Positions 1-10,800 of a DNA stretch of 64,000 bases are shown one piece after another; the first letter of the stretch is position 1; each line of letters starts with the position of its first letter. The stretch spans positions 1-64,000 of the forward strand of contig CAYJPN010000004.1 in assembly GCA_964372115.1 (NCBI GenBank), read 5' to 3'. A program made the translations under genes and the position numbers. Below the pieces are notes generated by a model that was not told the DNA's origin, searched no databases, and was given only the letters and a program-made list of their open reading frames with translations. The DNA is from CG2-30-36-16 sp964372115 (GTDB taxonomy: Bacteria > Bacteroidota > Ignavibacteria > Ignavibacteriales > Ignavibacteriaceae).

Positions 1-672
1 CTAAATATAAATATTTTTTTGGTTGCCGGCTATGCCGCGCTAAGGATGTATGGAAAAAATTCGTGCAAGTAAATGACACAGATTACAATGATGGGATGAT
101 AAAGGAAATTATTTATCCCAAAAAAATCATTAGAAATGGATTTTTACTGAGGCTGCTAATAGGATATTTTAAACCCAAAATCCGCAATAGAATAAATTTC
201 TAATGCGTAGCGATAGAAAAAGGGTTGCATAAATGGTTATAAATTAAGAAGTTAGGCAAAAAGAAAAACGAAAATATTAACAGTAAGAAAAGCATTCGGA
301 TGAAGGTGTTAAAAATTTAGTTCACGAACAAAAGAACAACAAGGAGGGTGTATTGTTATCTTGCAGAAGTCGAAAACAAAATTAAAGAACTAAAATATGA
401 TTTTGGATATGATAGTTTTAACTTGAGGAGTTTTTATGGAATAAAAGCGGCTTTAATTTTTGTGATGTTTGCCTGCAATCTGTAGAGCTAATTTAGGCAT
501 TTTTATATTCTGAAATACAAAGACGTTTACATTAAAAGACGTGAAAGGGTTATCGGACTTTGAGTAAAACCCTGTCCCTTTTCTTTCCCTGTGTCTTTTT
601 ATTATGCGTAATTTGGGCTAAACAGCACTTAGAATATTTATCAAAGAAGTTGACAGTATAAAAAAAAACAGC
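1..672. other. Gene-free window edge
   Basis: Apart from the transposase relic at 348-565, I see no convincing coding sequence here. Positions 21-55 carry a GC-richer motif resembling a segment at 20009-20040 (see findings). The region lies downstream of the response regulator that ends at 673, but no clear terminator hairpin was found for that gene. Confidence 0.6.
348..565 (+). pseudogene. Decayed IS1380-type transposase C-terminal fragment
   Basis: Reading in frame from 348, the DNA encodes a stretch containing ENKIKELKYDFGYDSFNL, then RSFYG, KAAL and FVM. I recognise this as the conserved C-terminal block of IS1380-family DDE transposases, where the family has ENRIKELKYDFG...F.ATEAA. The frame closes with a stop at 480-482. 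After a further stop, similarity seems to resume with LKYKDVYIKRRERVIGL up to about 565. No start, no catalytic N-terminal part and no terminal inverted repeats are visible, so this is a dead remnant. The family call is from memory of the motif, and the exact ends are uncertain. Confidence 0.65.
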
Positions 673-2034
673 TTATGTCTTCGGCTTTATGATTCCGAAT
701 TTTTTCATCTTTTTGAACAGAGCGGTGCGGTCTATCCCGAGTTGATCGGCGGAATTTAGGATTTTATAGTTGTTACTTTCGAGTACTTTTATTAGATAAT
801 CCTGCTCAAAATTGTTTTTTGCTTTTTCGAGCGTAAACCCAGCATCATCTTCTATCGCAAGCCCAGCATCAATATCAAGCGCGAGACAAACATCATCGCT
901 GTGCAGTCTGTCATCATCAGAAAAAACAACCATCTTTTCAACAACGTTTTGAAGCTCTCTTACGTTTCCCGGCCATTCATATTCTGTTAACAGCGATAAC
1001 GCCTGTTGATCAATATCAATTATTTTTTTGTTATTTTCAGCCGCATATTTATTTATATAATATCTTGCAATCAAGGGAATGTCTTTTTTCCTTTCGCGCA
1101 GAGGAGGGACTTTAATTTTTATAACATTTATTCTATGATAAAGATCTTCTCGAAACTTTCCTTCTTTTATTAAAGTATCTAAATCATGGTTTGTGGCGCA
1201 AATTAATCTTACATCAACCTTGCGCGTGGTTCTGCTGCCGATTGGCTGAACATCACCTTCCTGAATAACCCTTAAAATTTTTGCCTGAACATTAAGACTC
1301 ATATCGCCTATTTCGTCAAGAAATAAAGTGCCGGTATCTGCCTGGACAAATTTACCGTTGAAATCGGAGTGGGCGTCTGTATAAGAGCCTTTAACATGTC
1401 CGAATAGCAGATCTTCAACAAGGTTATCAGGTACTGCCGCGCAATTTAAATCGATGTAAGGTTTGCCGCTTCTTATTCCCTCGAAGTGGAGCGCTCTTGC
1501 AACCAATTCCTTACCGCAGCCACTTTCGCCGAGTATAAGCACTTTTGCATCCGAAACCGCAAGCGTTTTTATTTGGTTAATTAACCTTAAAAAGGGTTCA
1601 CTGCAACCAATCATTTTGTAGGTATTTGCAATTTCCTGCAACAAATTTTTTTTATCGGCGCTCCAATTTTTTTTCTCAATTGCATTTTTTAGCGTTAGCA
1701 GAAGTCTTTCGGCATCAAGGGGTTTTTCAATAAAATCGTAGGCGCCGTTTTTTATTGCTTCTACAGCAATAGAAACCGAACTTCTGCCGGAGAGCATTAC
1801 AATTGGAATAAGAGGATTTACAACCTGAATTTTTTTTAATAGTTTATCACCGGTTATTTCCGGCATCTCAACATCGAGGATGATGCAGTCAAAATTTTGA
1901 GTACCAATTAATGAAACTACTTTAGCGGGGTTCTTTTCCGTAACTACTTCAAACTTTTTATATTCAAGTAAATTTCTAATTGAGTTTAGAAATCCTTCGT
2001 CATCATCAACTGCGAGTACTTTGTACATTTTCAT
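673..2034 (-). CDS. Sigma54-dependent response regulator (NtrC/AtoC type)
   Basis: A three-domain activator. An N-terminal receiver (residues about 4-118) has the acidic pocket VDDDE and phospho-acceptor D54 in ILDVEMP. A central AAA+ domain has Walker A GESGCGKE (169-176) and Walker B LFLDEIGDM. A C-terminal Fis-type helix-turn-helix follows (about 415-450). It should bind upstream DNA and drive open-complex formation by sigma54 polymerase when phosphorylated. The loop that touches sigma54, normally GAFTGA, reads GSYTDA (216-221), a variant I recall from other Bacteroidota activators. The gene overlaps the end of the kinase gene by about 20-30 bases, so the two are co-transcribed partners. 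The ATG at 2028 has better spacing from an AGGA ribosome site than the ATG at 2034; either is possible. Confidence 0.95.
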   Translation of the reverse strand: MKMYKVLAVDDDEGFLNSIRNLLEYKKFEVVTEKNPAKVVSLIGTQNFDCIILDVEMPEITGDKLLKKIQVVNPLIPIVMLSGRSSVSIAVEAIKNGAYDFIEKPLDAERLLLTLKNAIEKKNWSADKKNLLQEIANTYKMIGCSEPFLRLINQIKTLAVSDAKVLILGESGCGKELVARALHFEGIRSGKPYIDLNCAAVPDNLVEDLLFGHVKGSYTDAHSDFNGKFVQADTGTLFLDEIGDMSLNVQAKILRVIQEGDVQPIGSRTTRKVDVRLICATNHDLDTLIKEGKFREDLYHRINVIKIKVPPLRERKKDIPLIARYYINKYAAENNKKIIDIDQQALSLLTEYEWPGNVRELQNVVEKMVVFSDDDRLHSDDVCLALDIDAGLAIEDDAGFTLEKAKNNFEQDYLIKVLESNNYKILNSADQLGIDRTALFKKMKKFGIIKPKT

Positions 2035-4501
2035 TTCCTATGTTTCCAAGCGGCAACATTATGCGCACAACTGTTGAAAAACCACTGCGTGAAACAATCT
2101 CAATTTTACCGTGATGATCGTGAATAATTTTTTTGGCGATTACCAACCCCATACCGGTTCCTTCGGTTTTGGTTGTAAAAAAGGGCTCAAACACATTATT
2201 CATATCGGTTGTGCAAATTCCTTTGCCGCTGTCTGCAATTTCAATTTCTAAATATTCTGCAAATCCATTGCCCAACTGTTGTGCCAGAGAAGAACTAATA
2301 ATAATTGAACCTTTGTTTTCAATTGCCTCAACAGCGTTCTCAATTAAAATATGAAATACAATTTCCATTTGATTTTTGTCAGCAAGCAGCATATCGGCGG
2401 AATCATCAAGATCAAGAGACAATAAAATATTATCTCTAATAAAACCGTTAAAATGAGTAAGTGTATCATTAATAATGGTATTTAAAGAACAAGGGATGAA
2501 ATTAGGTTTATCCGTATTAATAAACTTCAAGAAATCTCTCGTCATTTTTTTTACCCGATTCATTTCGGAAAAAATTAAACCGAAATCAGTCTGAAGATTG
2601 CGGTAAGTTTCGGGCACGGAATCTTTCAATTTATATTCCAAAGTTTGAACATTTAATTGAATTGATGAAAGAGGTGTTTTAATGTCGTGCGCCATCTTTT
2701 GAACGGTTTTACTCCAGATATTTGTTTGTTCATCCTGAAATACTTCCGAGTAATCATTCAACTCAATTACGTAGCCAAGAATTAAAGAATTAAAACCCAA
2801 AACCGGGGTTCCCACTATTTTTCCTTTTTGAGGTCCATCTTCGTGTACAAATGAAAAATCCTCCTGCAGATATGAATTTTCTTTAACGAGATTATTTATA
2901 AAATTTAATAGTTCTTTACATTCCTGCAGCGCAATAAAAACAAACTCATCCTTAAATACCTGGTGTTTACATTTTAGAATCTGCTGGAAAAATCCGTTTA
3001 TATTTTTTACTCTAAGTTTATGATCTAAAATTAAAATTCCCTTGGACTGGTTATCAAAAAGAATTGCGTTGGATTTTTTATTGATTTTTTTGTGGTAATA
3101 TAGCTTGAAGAAACCGAACATTCCCCCGAATAAAATTGAGGCAAAAGCAGCATACAAAAAATATTTCAAACTAAATATTGGGTTCTCGATTAAAGAAAAA
3201 TATCGGATTACACCGGATCGTTGAATTGCTAATTCCGGAGCATGATCACCATTAGTTTTTACAGAATAGTGTATCGGGGAATCAGAATAGTTGAAATTTT
3301 TTGAAGCTAAAATATTTAGGTCATGGTCTAGTATATAAATTTTTTTGTCGGAAAGAAAAACGAGTTGTTCATCTGAGTATTTAATTAGCTCGGCATCACA
3401 TAAAAATGAAAAACTTTCAAACTTAATTACGTTTACGGTATTCAACTGCTGATCCAACTCAAAAATATTATCATCATTGTGCAGGTATATAATATTCTGA
3501 GTCCCTTGTTTTATCGAGATCGCAGCCCAGTTTTTTCCTCTTTCCAAATCCCGTTCAAAAAGTTTGTTGCCATTAATATCGTACAACATTATTGAGTTGT
3601 TAATGCTCAAATGCCCTCTGTAATTGTAAATAACGCCAAGCATATTTTTACCGTAGTTTACAGGGAAAACATTTATAGCTGATGTATTATTAGGAAATTG
3701 AACAGGAGGGAATAAAAATTCTAACCTATGATCTAATGCAAACAACCATGCCGAGTGATCATCGTAAGGAAACTTCCCTTTGTGATTTGCAGTAGCCGTA
3801 GAGTTTAAAAATATTTCTTTGTTACCGTCGTTATCTAAATCAAATGCCAAAATACCATTAATTGTAGAGCCCGTTTCAACTGATTTGAAAACAACCGAAT
3901 CTTTTTTTACACTGTATGCATATACCTGTCGTGGGCGCAAAGCAAACCGGGTGGATACGGTAAAAACTAAATCCAGAAAACCATCTTCATCCATATCTTG
4001 CATCTCGGTTGATGTAATTGAGACGTCCCAATCTTTAAAAGAAACTTGAGAGTTATTGCGAACTACAAAGCCCTTCCTTAGTAAAAAAGTATTTTCTTCT
4101 TTTTCTTTATAATCTATTCCGTTCACAAATAGAGTATCATTCGCTTTCGAAAAAAAGTAAACTTCATCTATTCTATCATTGTTATAATCTCCAAAAATTG
4201 TTGTTCCGGGGATCCATTCTTCATCGATATTCCATTGGTCGAGAATACCCCCGTTACTTGATAAAAGTTTAACAGCGTATCGAGTTCGATTGTATTCAAA
4301 TTTCATTTCAAATGCTTCACTTAGCCCGTCATTATCAAAATCATGGTATGACAAATAATAACCCGGGTTATAGGCTCTGCTGGTTTCGTTAATTTCGTAA
4401 GGGTAAATTTTTAGATAGGGCAAAAAACTCAATGCGTAGGTTAGTCCAATTGAGACAACCAAAAACAGGACATAAACTTTTAAGTGTGATATTTTCGACA
4501 T
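2006..4501 (-). CDS. Membrane histidine kinase with FG-GAP-like extracytoplasmic sensor
   Basis: A membrane segment at residues about 7-25 is followed by some 400 extracytoplasmic residues. These contain repeated calcium-loop-like motifs typical of FG-GAP/VCBS propellers: DYNNDRIDEVYF, DMDEDGFLDLVF and DLDNDGNKEIFL. A second membrane segment lies near 440-465. Then come a PAS-like region, a HisKA helix with phospho-accepting H605 in MAHDIKTPLSS, and a HATPase domain with DSGKGI and GTGMGL boxes. It should autophosphorylate and pass phosphate to the overlapping sigma54 regulator. A TTG nine bases upstream (4510) is an alternative start, but the ATG at 4501 gives a clean signal-anchor. The ligand cannot be told. 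An FG-GAP fold suggests binding of a protein or polysaccharide surface, which is inference. Confidence 0.9.
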   Translation of the reverse strand: MSKISHLKVYVLFLVVSIGLTYALSFLPYLKIYPYEINETSRAYNPGYYLSYHDFDNDGLSEAFEMKFEYNRTRYAVKLLSSNGGILDQWNIDEEWIPGTTIFGDYNNDRIDEVYFFSKANDTLFVNGIDYKEKEENTFLLRKGFVVRNNSQVSFKDWDVSITSTEMQDMDEDGFLDLVFTVSTRFALRPRQVYAYSVKKDSVVFKSVETGSTINGILAFDLDNDGNKEIFLNSTATANHKGKFPYDDHSAWLFALDHRLEFLFPPVQFPNNTSAINVFPVNYGKNMLGVIYNYRGHLSINNSIMLYDINGNKLFERDLERGKNWAAISIKQGTQNIIYLHNDDNIFELDQQLNTVNVIKFESFSFLCDAELIKYSDEQLVFLSDKKIYILDHDLNILASKNFNYSDSPIHYSVKTNGDHAPELAIQRSGVIRYFSLIENPIFSLKYFLYAAFASILFGGMFGFFKLYYHKKINKKSNAILFDNQSKGILILDHKLRVKNINGFFQQILKCKHQVFKDEFVFIALQECKELLNFINNLVKENSYLQEDFSFVHEDGPQKGKIVGTPVLGFNSLILGYVIELNDYSEVFQDEQTNIWSKTVQKMAHDIKTPLSSIQLNVQTLEYKLKDSVPETYRNLQTDFGLIFSEMNRVKKMTRDFLKFINTDKPNFIPCSLNTIINDTLTHFNGFIRDNILLSLDLDDSADMLLADKNQMEIVFHILIENAVEAIENKGSIIISSSLAQQLGNGFAEYLEIEIADSGKGICTTDMNNVFEPFFTTKTEGTGMGLVIAKKIIHDHHGKIEIVSRSGFSTVVRIMLPLGNIGNENVQSTRS

Positions 4502-4813
4502 TTTTTTCAACAGCCTAAAACCCAGAAAAATTTATCCCAAAGCAGGTTCATCAGAAATAGGGATTTAAATTAAACGATTATAAAATGAAAAAAAGAATAG
4601 ATAAAATCAAATTTTAAGTTGATTATATGAAACATTTTTATGACGTTATGTTGACGGTTGGAAACATGGGGTATATTTTTTCCATTATTCACAACTTTAT
4701 TTTTGGTCTGTGGTTTGCATCATTATCCATTCATTCGAGGGAATTTTAACTGGTAAAGTTTAATCGGACAATTTATTATCAATATTGCTTAATTAAATTT
4801 CAAGAGGTGTCTT
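4502..4813. other. Divergent intergenic region upstream of the T9SS cargo genes
   Basis: This is 312 bases between the divergent kinase and the M6 peptidase genes. It contains the sigma54 promoter match annotated separately and two GAAACAT motifs at 4629-4635 and 4661-4667, 32 bases apart, which is about three helical turns. They lie 40-75 bases upstream of the promoter, an acceptable position for activator sites. No small gene was seen. Confidence 0.5.
4704..4719 (+). promoter_or_regulatory. Candidate sigma54 (-24/-12) promoter
   Basis: The sequence reads TGG, eight bases, TTGCA, which fits the sigma54 consensus TGGCACG-N4-TTGCW at the invariant GG and GC with exact spacing. Initiation would be near 4730, leaving a leader of roughly 85 bases before the ATG at 4814. 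The divergently transcribed neighbour is a sigma54 activator, which makes the match more believable. Chance occurrence cannot be excluded. Confidence 0.5.
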
Positions 4814-7800
4814 ATGAGAAAAAGTATACTAAAACTAAATACTTTTACTACAATTTTAGCGATGGCATTTGCAATTATTTTTAATACAATAACATTTTGT
4901 CAAATGCCTCCTCATCCTGATCTATTAAAAAAAGTAAAGGATGGTTCAATACTCAAACCTTATGTGATGTCAAATTTAAATGAAATTCAAAAAATCGGTG
5001 TTGATGCACCCTGGTCGGATGCGGCATTGATTAATAATAAAACTCCCGGCAAGATATCCAGAACAAACGGACCGGCATTGACACCTACCGGCAATTGGAG
5101 AGCGTTGGTATTGCTCGTAAAATTCAGCGACAAACCTTCCAGTGTTTTGGCAACAAGTTTTGATAATCTCATTTTTAGTCAGACATCCGGGACATTATGG
5201 GATTATTACAAAATAGTAAGTTATGGCGCGCTTGATATTGTTACCGTTAATTTGCCAAGCACTACTAACTGGTACACCGCGCCGCAAACATACTCATATT
5301 ATGTCAACGGTATGAATGGATTCGGCACATATCCGCAAAACGCGCAAAAATTGGCTGAAGATGTAGTTCAATTAGCAAACCCGCTTATTGATTATTCAAA
5401 TTACGATAACGATGGAGATGGTTATGTGGACGCCCTTTTTGTAGTTCATTCCGGACCCGGCGCCGAGTACACGGGAAGTTCTAATGATATCTGGTCGCAC
5501 GCGTGGGTTTTGAATTCTTCATTAAATTTGGACGGAGTAAATGTATGGCGTTATTCTATGGAACCGGAGTACTGGCAAAACCCGGGCGACATGACTATTG
5601 GAGTATATGCTCACGAGTTGGGACACTCGGGTTTTGGTTTACCCGATCTTTACGATAGAGATTATTCATCCAATGGGTTAGGCTTGTGGAGTTTGATGGC
5701 AGGCGGTAGTTGGGGCGGAACATTAGGCAACTCCCCATCTTTTCCCGATGCATGGTCACATTATCAAATGGGCTATTTAACTCCCACTGTAATCACATCA
5801 AATACAAATTCTGTTTCTATTCCTAATGTAGAACAAAATCCTTCAGCTTACTTATTGTGGTCGAATGGTAGCGTTGGAAGCCAATACTTCCTGGTTGAAA
5901 ATCGTCAAAACGTAAGTTATGATAACTCATTACCGGGAGCAGGATTGTGTATTTATCATGTTGATGAAAATGTTTCTACTCAAAATGATAAGGAATGGTA
6001 TCCGGGCTACACCAGTTCAGGTCACTACCTGGTAGCGTTAGAACAGGCGGATGGTTTATGGGAATTGGAGCGAGATTTATCAAGCGCTAACAGCGGGGAT
6101 GTTTACCCCGGTTCAACGAGCAATTATTTCTTTAACGATAACACAACTCCCGATTCAAAAGATTATTCTTTTTCTTCTACCGGAGTTGCAGCAAATAATA
6201 TATCCGTTTCCGGGACAACTCTCACCGCTGATTTTGAAGTACAATCAGCTTCTTGGCTTGGAACTTATTTAGTGTGGGATGCAGCAGGGAACAATACATC
6301 TGCGCCTGTAATAAAATCTACTCTGGAATATTTAGGCTACACAGTAGATATGACGAGCAATCTATCATCCGTTCCAAATATTTTTCAGTATCAATCCGTA
6401 TTTGTCTGCCTTGGAATTTACAGCAATAATTATGTACTACAAGAAACAGACGCCGCTGTGTTAAATCCATTTTTGCAAGCCGGTGGTAAAGTATATATGG
6501 AAGGCGGAGACACCTGGGCTTATGATACACGAACGTCGCTGCATGATTATTTTAATATATTGGGTATAGCAGATGGTAGCGGCGATTTAACAACCGTGTC
6601 TGGAATTAACGGAACTTTTACCGAAGGAATGACTTTTAATTACTCTGGAAGTAATAGCTATATTGATAGGCTCGGGACACAAAATGGTTCAATTCCTATA
6701 TTAGAAAATACTTCTGTTCCATATTCTTGTGCTGTAGCATTTGATGGCGGAACTTATAGAACAATTGGAACCTCTTTTGAATTTGGCGGATTGGATGAGG
6801 GAGCAACTCCGAGCACCAAAGCAGAGCTGATGGTAAAAATACTGGACTTTTTCAATTCGGGTGGTTCTATGAAACTGCCTCCGACAAACGTGGTTGCGGG
6901 GAATGGCTTTAAAGATATTGTCCCGATCACCTGGGATCCGCCGCTAAATGCTGTGCCTAAACTACAAGCAGCAGTTGATGAATCCATTTCTGGAGGATCG
7001 GCTTCACAAGATAAAAACCGAGCTTATCTCGAAAAATTATTAGTCGGCAGAAAATTTATCGATTATAACCCTGAGCTTTTTAATGATACTGTTTCCTACT
7101 ATAAAATTTATAGATCTTTAACTGCTGGCGGACCTTATTCTTATTTAGCATCGGTAGACCCGCATGGAAGAATTTATGGTGATAATGAGGATTATGTTGA
7201 TGATGCTGTAACAAATGGTACATCATATTATTATGTAATTACCGCAGTATATACCGATGAAGAGGAAAGCGGCTATTCGCCTCAAGTGGAAGCATTACCT
7301 AATTCGTTAGGAAAAATAATAAACTCGAGCTATTCAACAAATAGTGTAACTGTAGATGGCATTATGAACTTGAGTGAATGGTCTGATGCAACTGTTATAG
7401 ATATTAGCCGACCCGGTGTTGCATCTCCAATTACAGTTCGTATAAAAAATGATGATAATTTTCTTTACATTGCTGTTGATGATCCGAACAACACGAGCGA
7501 TAGTGATGGAAGCAATGGGCTTGGATTTTATTTTGATGACGATAATAACAAAACCTGGGATGCATCCAGCCCAACGAGTGAAGGTAATTACTGGTTGTAT
7601 TTAGATGGCGGAGTTGTAAATAATCGTTTTAGGGGAATATATGGAACTTACCCAGATAATTTGGGTTTTGAAACTTCAATCTATGATCCGCCTGGAGTTG
7701 TCTCGGTTGGTTCGATGGGTAGCGGATATCTCCGAACAGAAACAAAAATTGATTTGAGTGCCAGTGTATTAAATGCCGCTCCTGGAGGAACTATTGGCGC

Positions 7801-10800
7801 ATACTTCTTTGAATATGATCCTTCAATTACTTTACCTCAAGGATATCACCACAGTGGAGTATGGCCGTACGGCGCAATTTGGCCGGCACCGGAAACTTAC
7901 GGCGAAATTACTCTTGCTGCAGGCGGCGGTATTGTTCCGCCTCATAGTCTTACCGCAAATTTAAATCCTCAGAATGGAGAAGTTGCTCTTGCATGGCAGC
8001 ATAGCAGTACAGCCGGTGCAGTCTATGAAGATTTTACAGGCACAAGCACAAACACCTTCGTTTATTCTGATGGCAGATTCGCTCAAAGCAGCGGCTATTT
8101 AGTTATGACCGGAGCATCTAATGATACCTGGGCAAGTATGTATTACGATGGCAATTTTGATGATTTTCTGGTAGAGTACGAATTTGAAAGAAGTGATGGG
8201 GATCTTGGTTATACAATAGGGAGCTTTCTTCGCGCCGATGGTTTTATCGGTACCGGAACTGATAATGGTTATTTAATAGCAACGACTGCTTCAGGCTACT
8301 ATAGTGTTTGGCTGCATCAAAATGGTGTTGAGTCAGCTATCATTCCATGGACTACTTCATCGTTAATTAACACCGGTTACAATATACCGAATATTGTATC
8401 AGTTATTGCAGCCGGCAATAATATTCAACTTTACGTAAACGGACAGTATCTGGATGAATTTATCAATAGTACTTTTACTATTGGAAAAGTAAATCTTTGC
8501 ACCTTTGATGCCTTCGGATATAACAATATAGTGAAGTGGGATTTCTTAAACATAATTCCATCAAGTAAAAAACTACTTGCTGGCAATACCGGAAAAAAAG
8601 CGGATTCTCAAATCAGATTTGAGGGTGGTTCTTCAAATAAAGCTCCTGGAAATTCTATAACAAATAATTTCAATACTCCGAGAACATTGGATGTTGAACT
8701 ATCTCCGTCGATAGAAAATTTTAGGAATTTTAGAATATATCGCAATAGCATTTTGATTGATTCGACTGTAAATAAGAATTATTTAGATGTGCTGCCGGGT
8801 TTCGGAACTTATTCATACCTCGTTACTGCTTTTTATGATGAGGAAGAAACAACTCCCGCAGGTCCTGAAACTGTCGATTGGCAGCCGTCCCCCTTCATTT
8901 CTGTTAGGCCGCTTGCATTAACAGCAAATATTCTTGGGGATACGATAAATACAAAATCATTTGTTATTTATAATTTAGGTAGTGCTAACCTAACATTTAA
9001 TCTTACTGAAATTGAAATATTTAAAAAGCTGGCTATGGTGTATCCGAACACCGACGGACCTTCAATTTCAAAAAATGAAATTTCTGAAGCTGGCAAGGTT
9101 AAAATAAATGTAAAACCAAAAGTTCAACTCGTAAAGAATGGAATTCCAACTGAAGCAGTACTTTGGCTGGATGAGTCACCGCTGTCTGGAACAATTTTGC
9201 CGGGAGACAGCGCCGTTATAGTTGTAACTTTTGACGGGACTGGATTAGCTGCAGGCAGCTATTTTGCAGAGATAGAGGTTGCAAGCAATGATTCATACAA
9301 TCCCTTTGTGAATGTAAATGCTACATTAAATAAGCTTGTTGAAAATTTTACAACGGTTGATAATGAAAATAATTTAATCCAGGGTATACCTGATGGCGAT
9401 ATGGATGTTTACCTATTTAATGATGATCCATTAGCGCCGATTGAATTTAATATTTTTGTTAGCAATAGTGTAATTAATTCTGCTCAGTTAAGTATTTTAG
9501 CGTGGGATATCGATTGGGATAACGGCGAAAGAGACAGCGTTACACTGAATGGTCATTTCGTTGGTTACTTAACCGGCGCAAACGGAGAATGGAGTACTTC
9601 CCTCTTTAATATCGATCCTTCCTGGATTGTTCCCGGACCCACCGGAAAAAATTTGGTTCAGGTTTTTATTGATATTCTAAATGTTAGCTATTGGGCTGTT
9701 ACTGTTGATTGGGGGCAGTTGATCATAAACGGATCATCTGGCAATGCCCAATTTAGATATGTAAACACTGACAAAACTATTTACAATCCTGGCGAGAATG
9801 TAATCATTACAGGTGAAGCGGATGCCGATCCCAATATGTCTGTAAGGGTAGAAACGAATCTGGTTGATCCATTCAATCAAATTATAGCCGGTACATCGAG
9901 GACTTTTACAGCTACTCAGGGTGATGAGCCATACCAGGAAACACTTGCAATTCCAGGCGGCTCTTCTGACGGGCTTTATAAAGTTATGTCTCTTTTATAT
10001 GATGCGGCAAGTAACATTTTGCAAGATCAGCTATTCGTTAATTTTAATGTACAATCCCAAAATCCTACAATTAGTGTAACACCGGATTCATTTTTTGTCG
10101 GACTAACAAGTGGCGACTCCACTACTCTCAGCCTGAATATTAGCAACTCAGGCAATGCTGCATTAAACTTCAATATTCATGCAGTGCCGGTGCTTACCAA
10201 ATCTGTTTTAAGTACACAAAAAATAGACGTAGCGAATGCTTCGAAAACCATTCAGAAAAATTCAAACGTTTCGGTAAAAATGATGGCTCAATACACAGGG
10301 GAAAAGCTATCATTCGGAATAAGTGAATATGGTGAAATTATGCCATTTATGTTCCCGGTTGGCACAGAGCATCTTGCATTCGGCTCATTATATTCAGGTT
10401 ATACAATCGCTTTTGAGGTTGGTGGAACGGATAAAGTTGAATTTGCCGGGTATGAAGTGAGATATGGTTTAACCCCGGTTTCGTACACCACCGTTTTAGA
10501 TGATTCTAATTTTGCAATAGTAGAAGCTATAGTTAGCACAAGTGGCGGTGAATTAAAAATTATTAGGAAATTTACATTTCCTAAAACCGAACAATTTGTT
10601 AGGATTGAAACATTTATTGCGAACCAATCCAGTTATAATATCTCAAATGTCGTATTTAAAGAATGGACTGACTGGGATAATAACGGAAGTTATGAAAATG
10701 ATTGGGGCTTCGATATTACGCGGAATATGCCTTACGCACATGAAGTACAATTTACATCAATTGTTCCTGGACAGACTCCCTCAATTATAGATATTGATGG

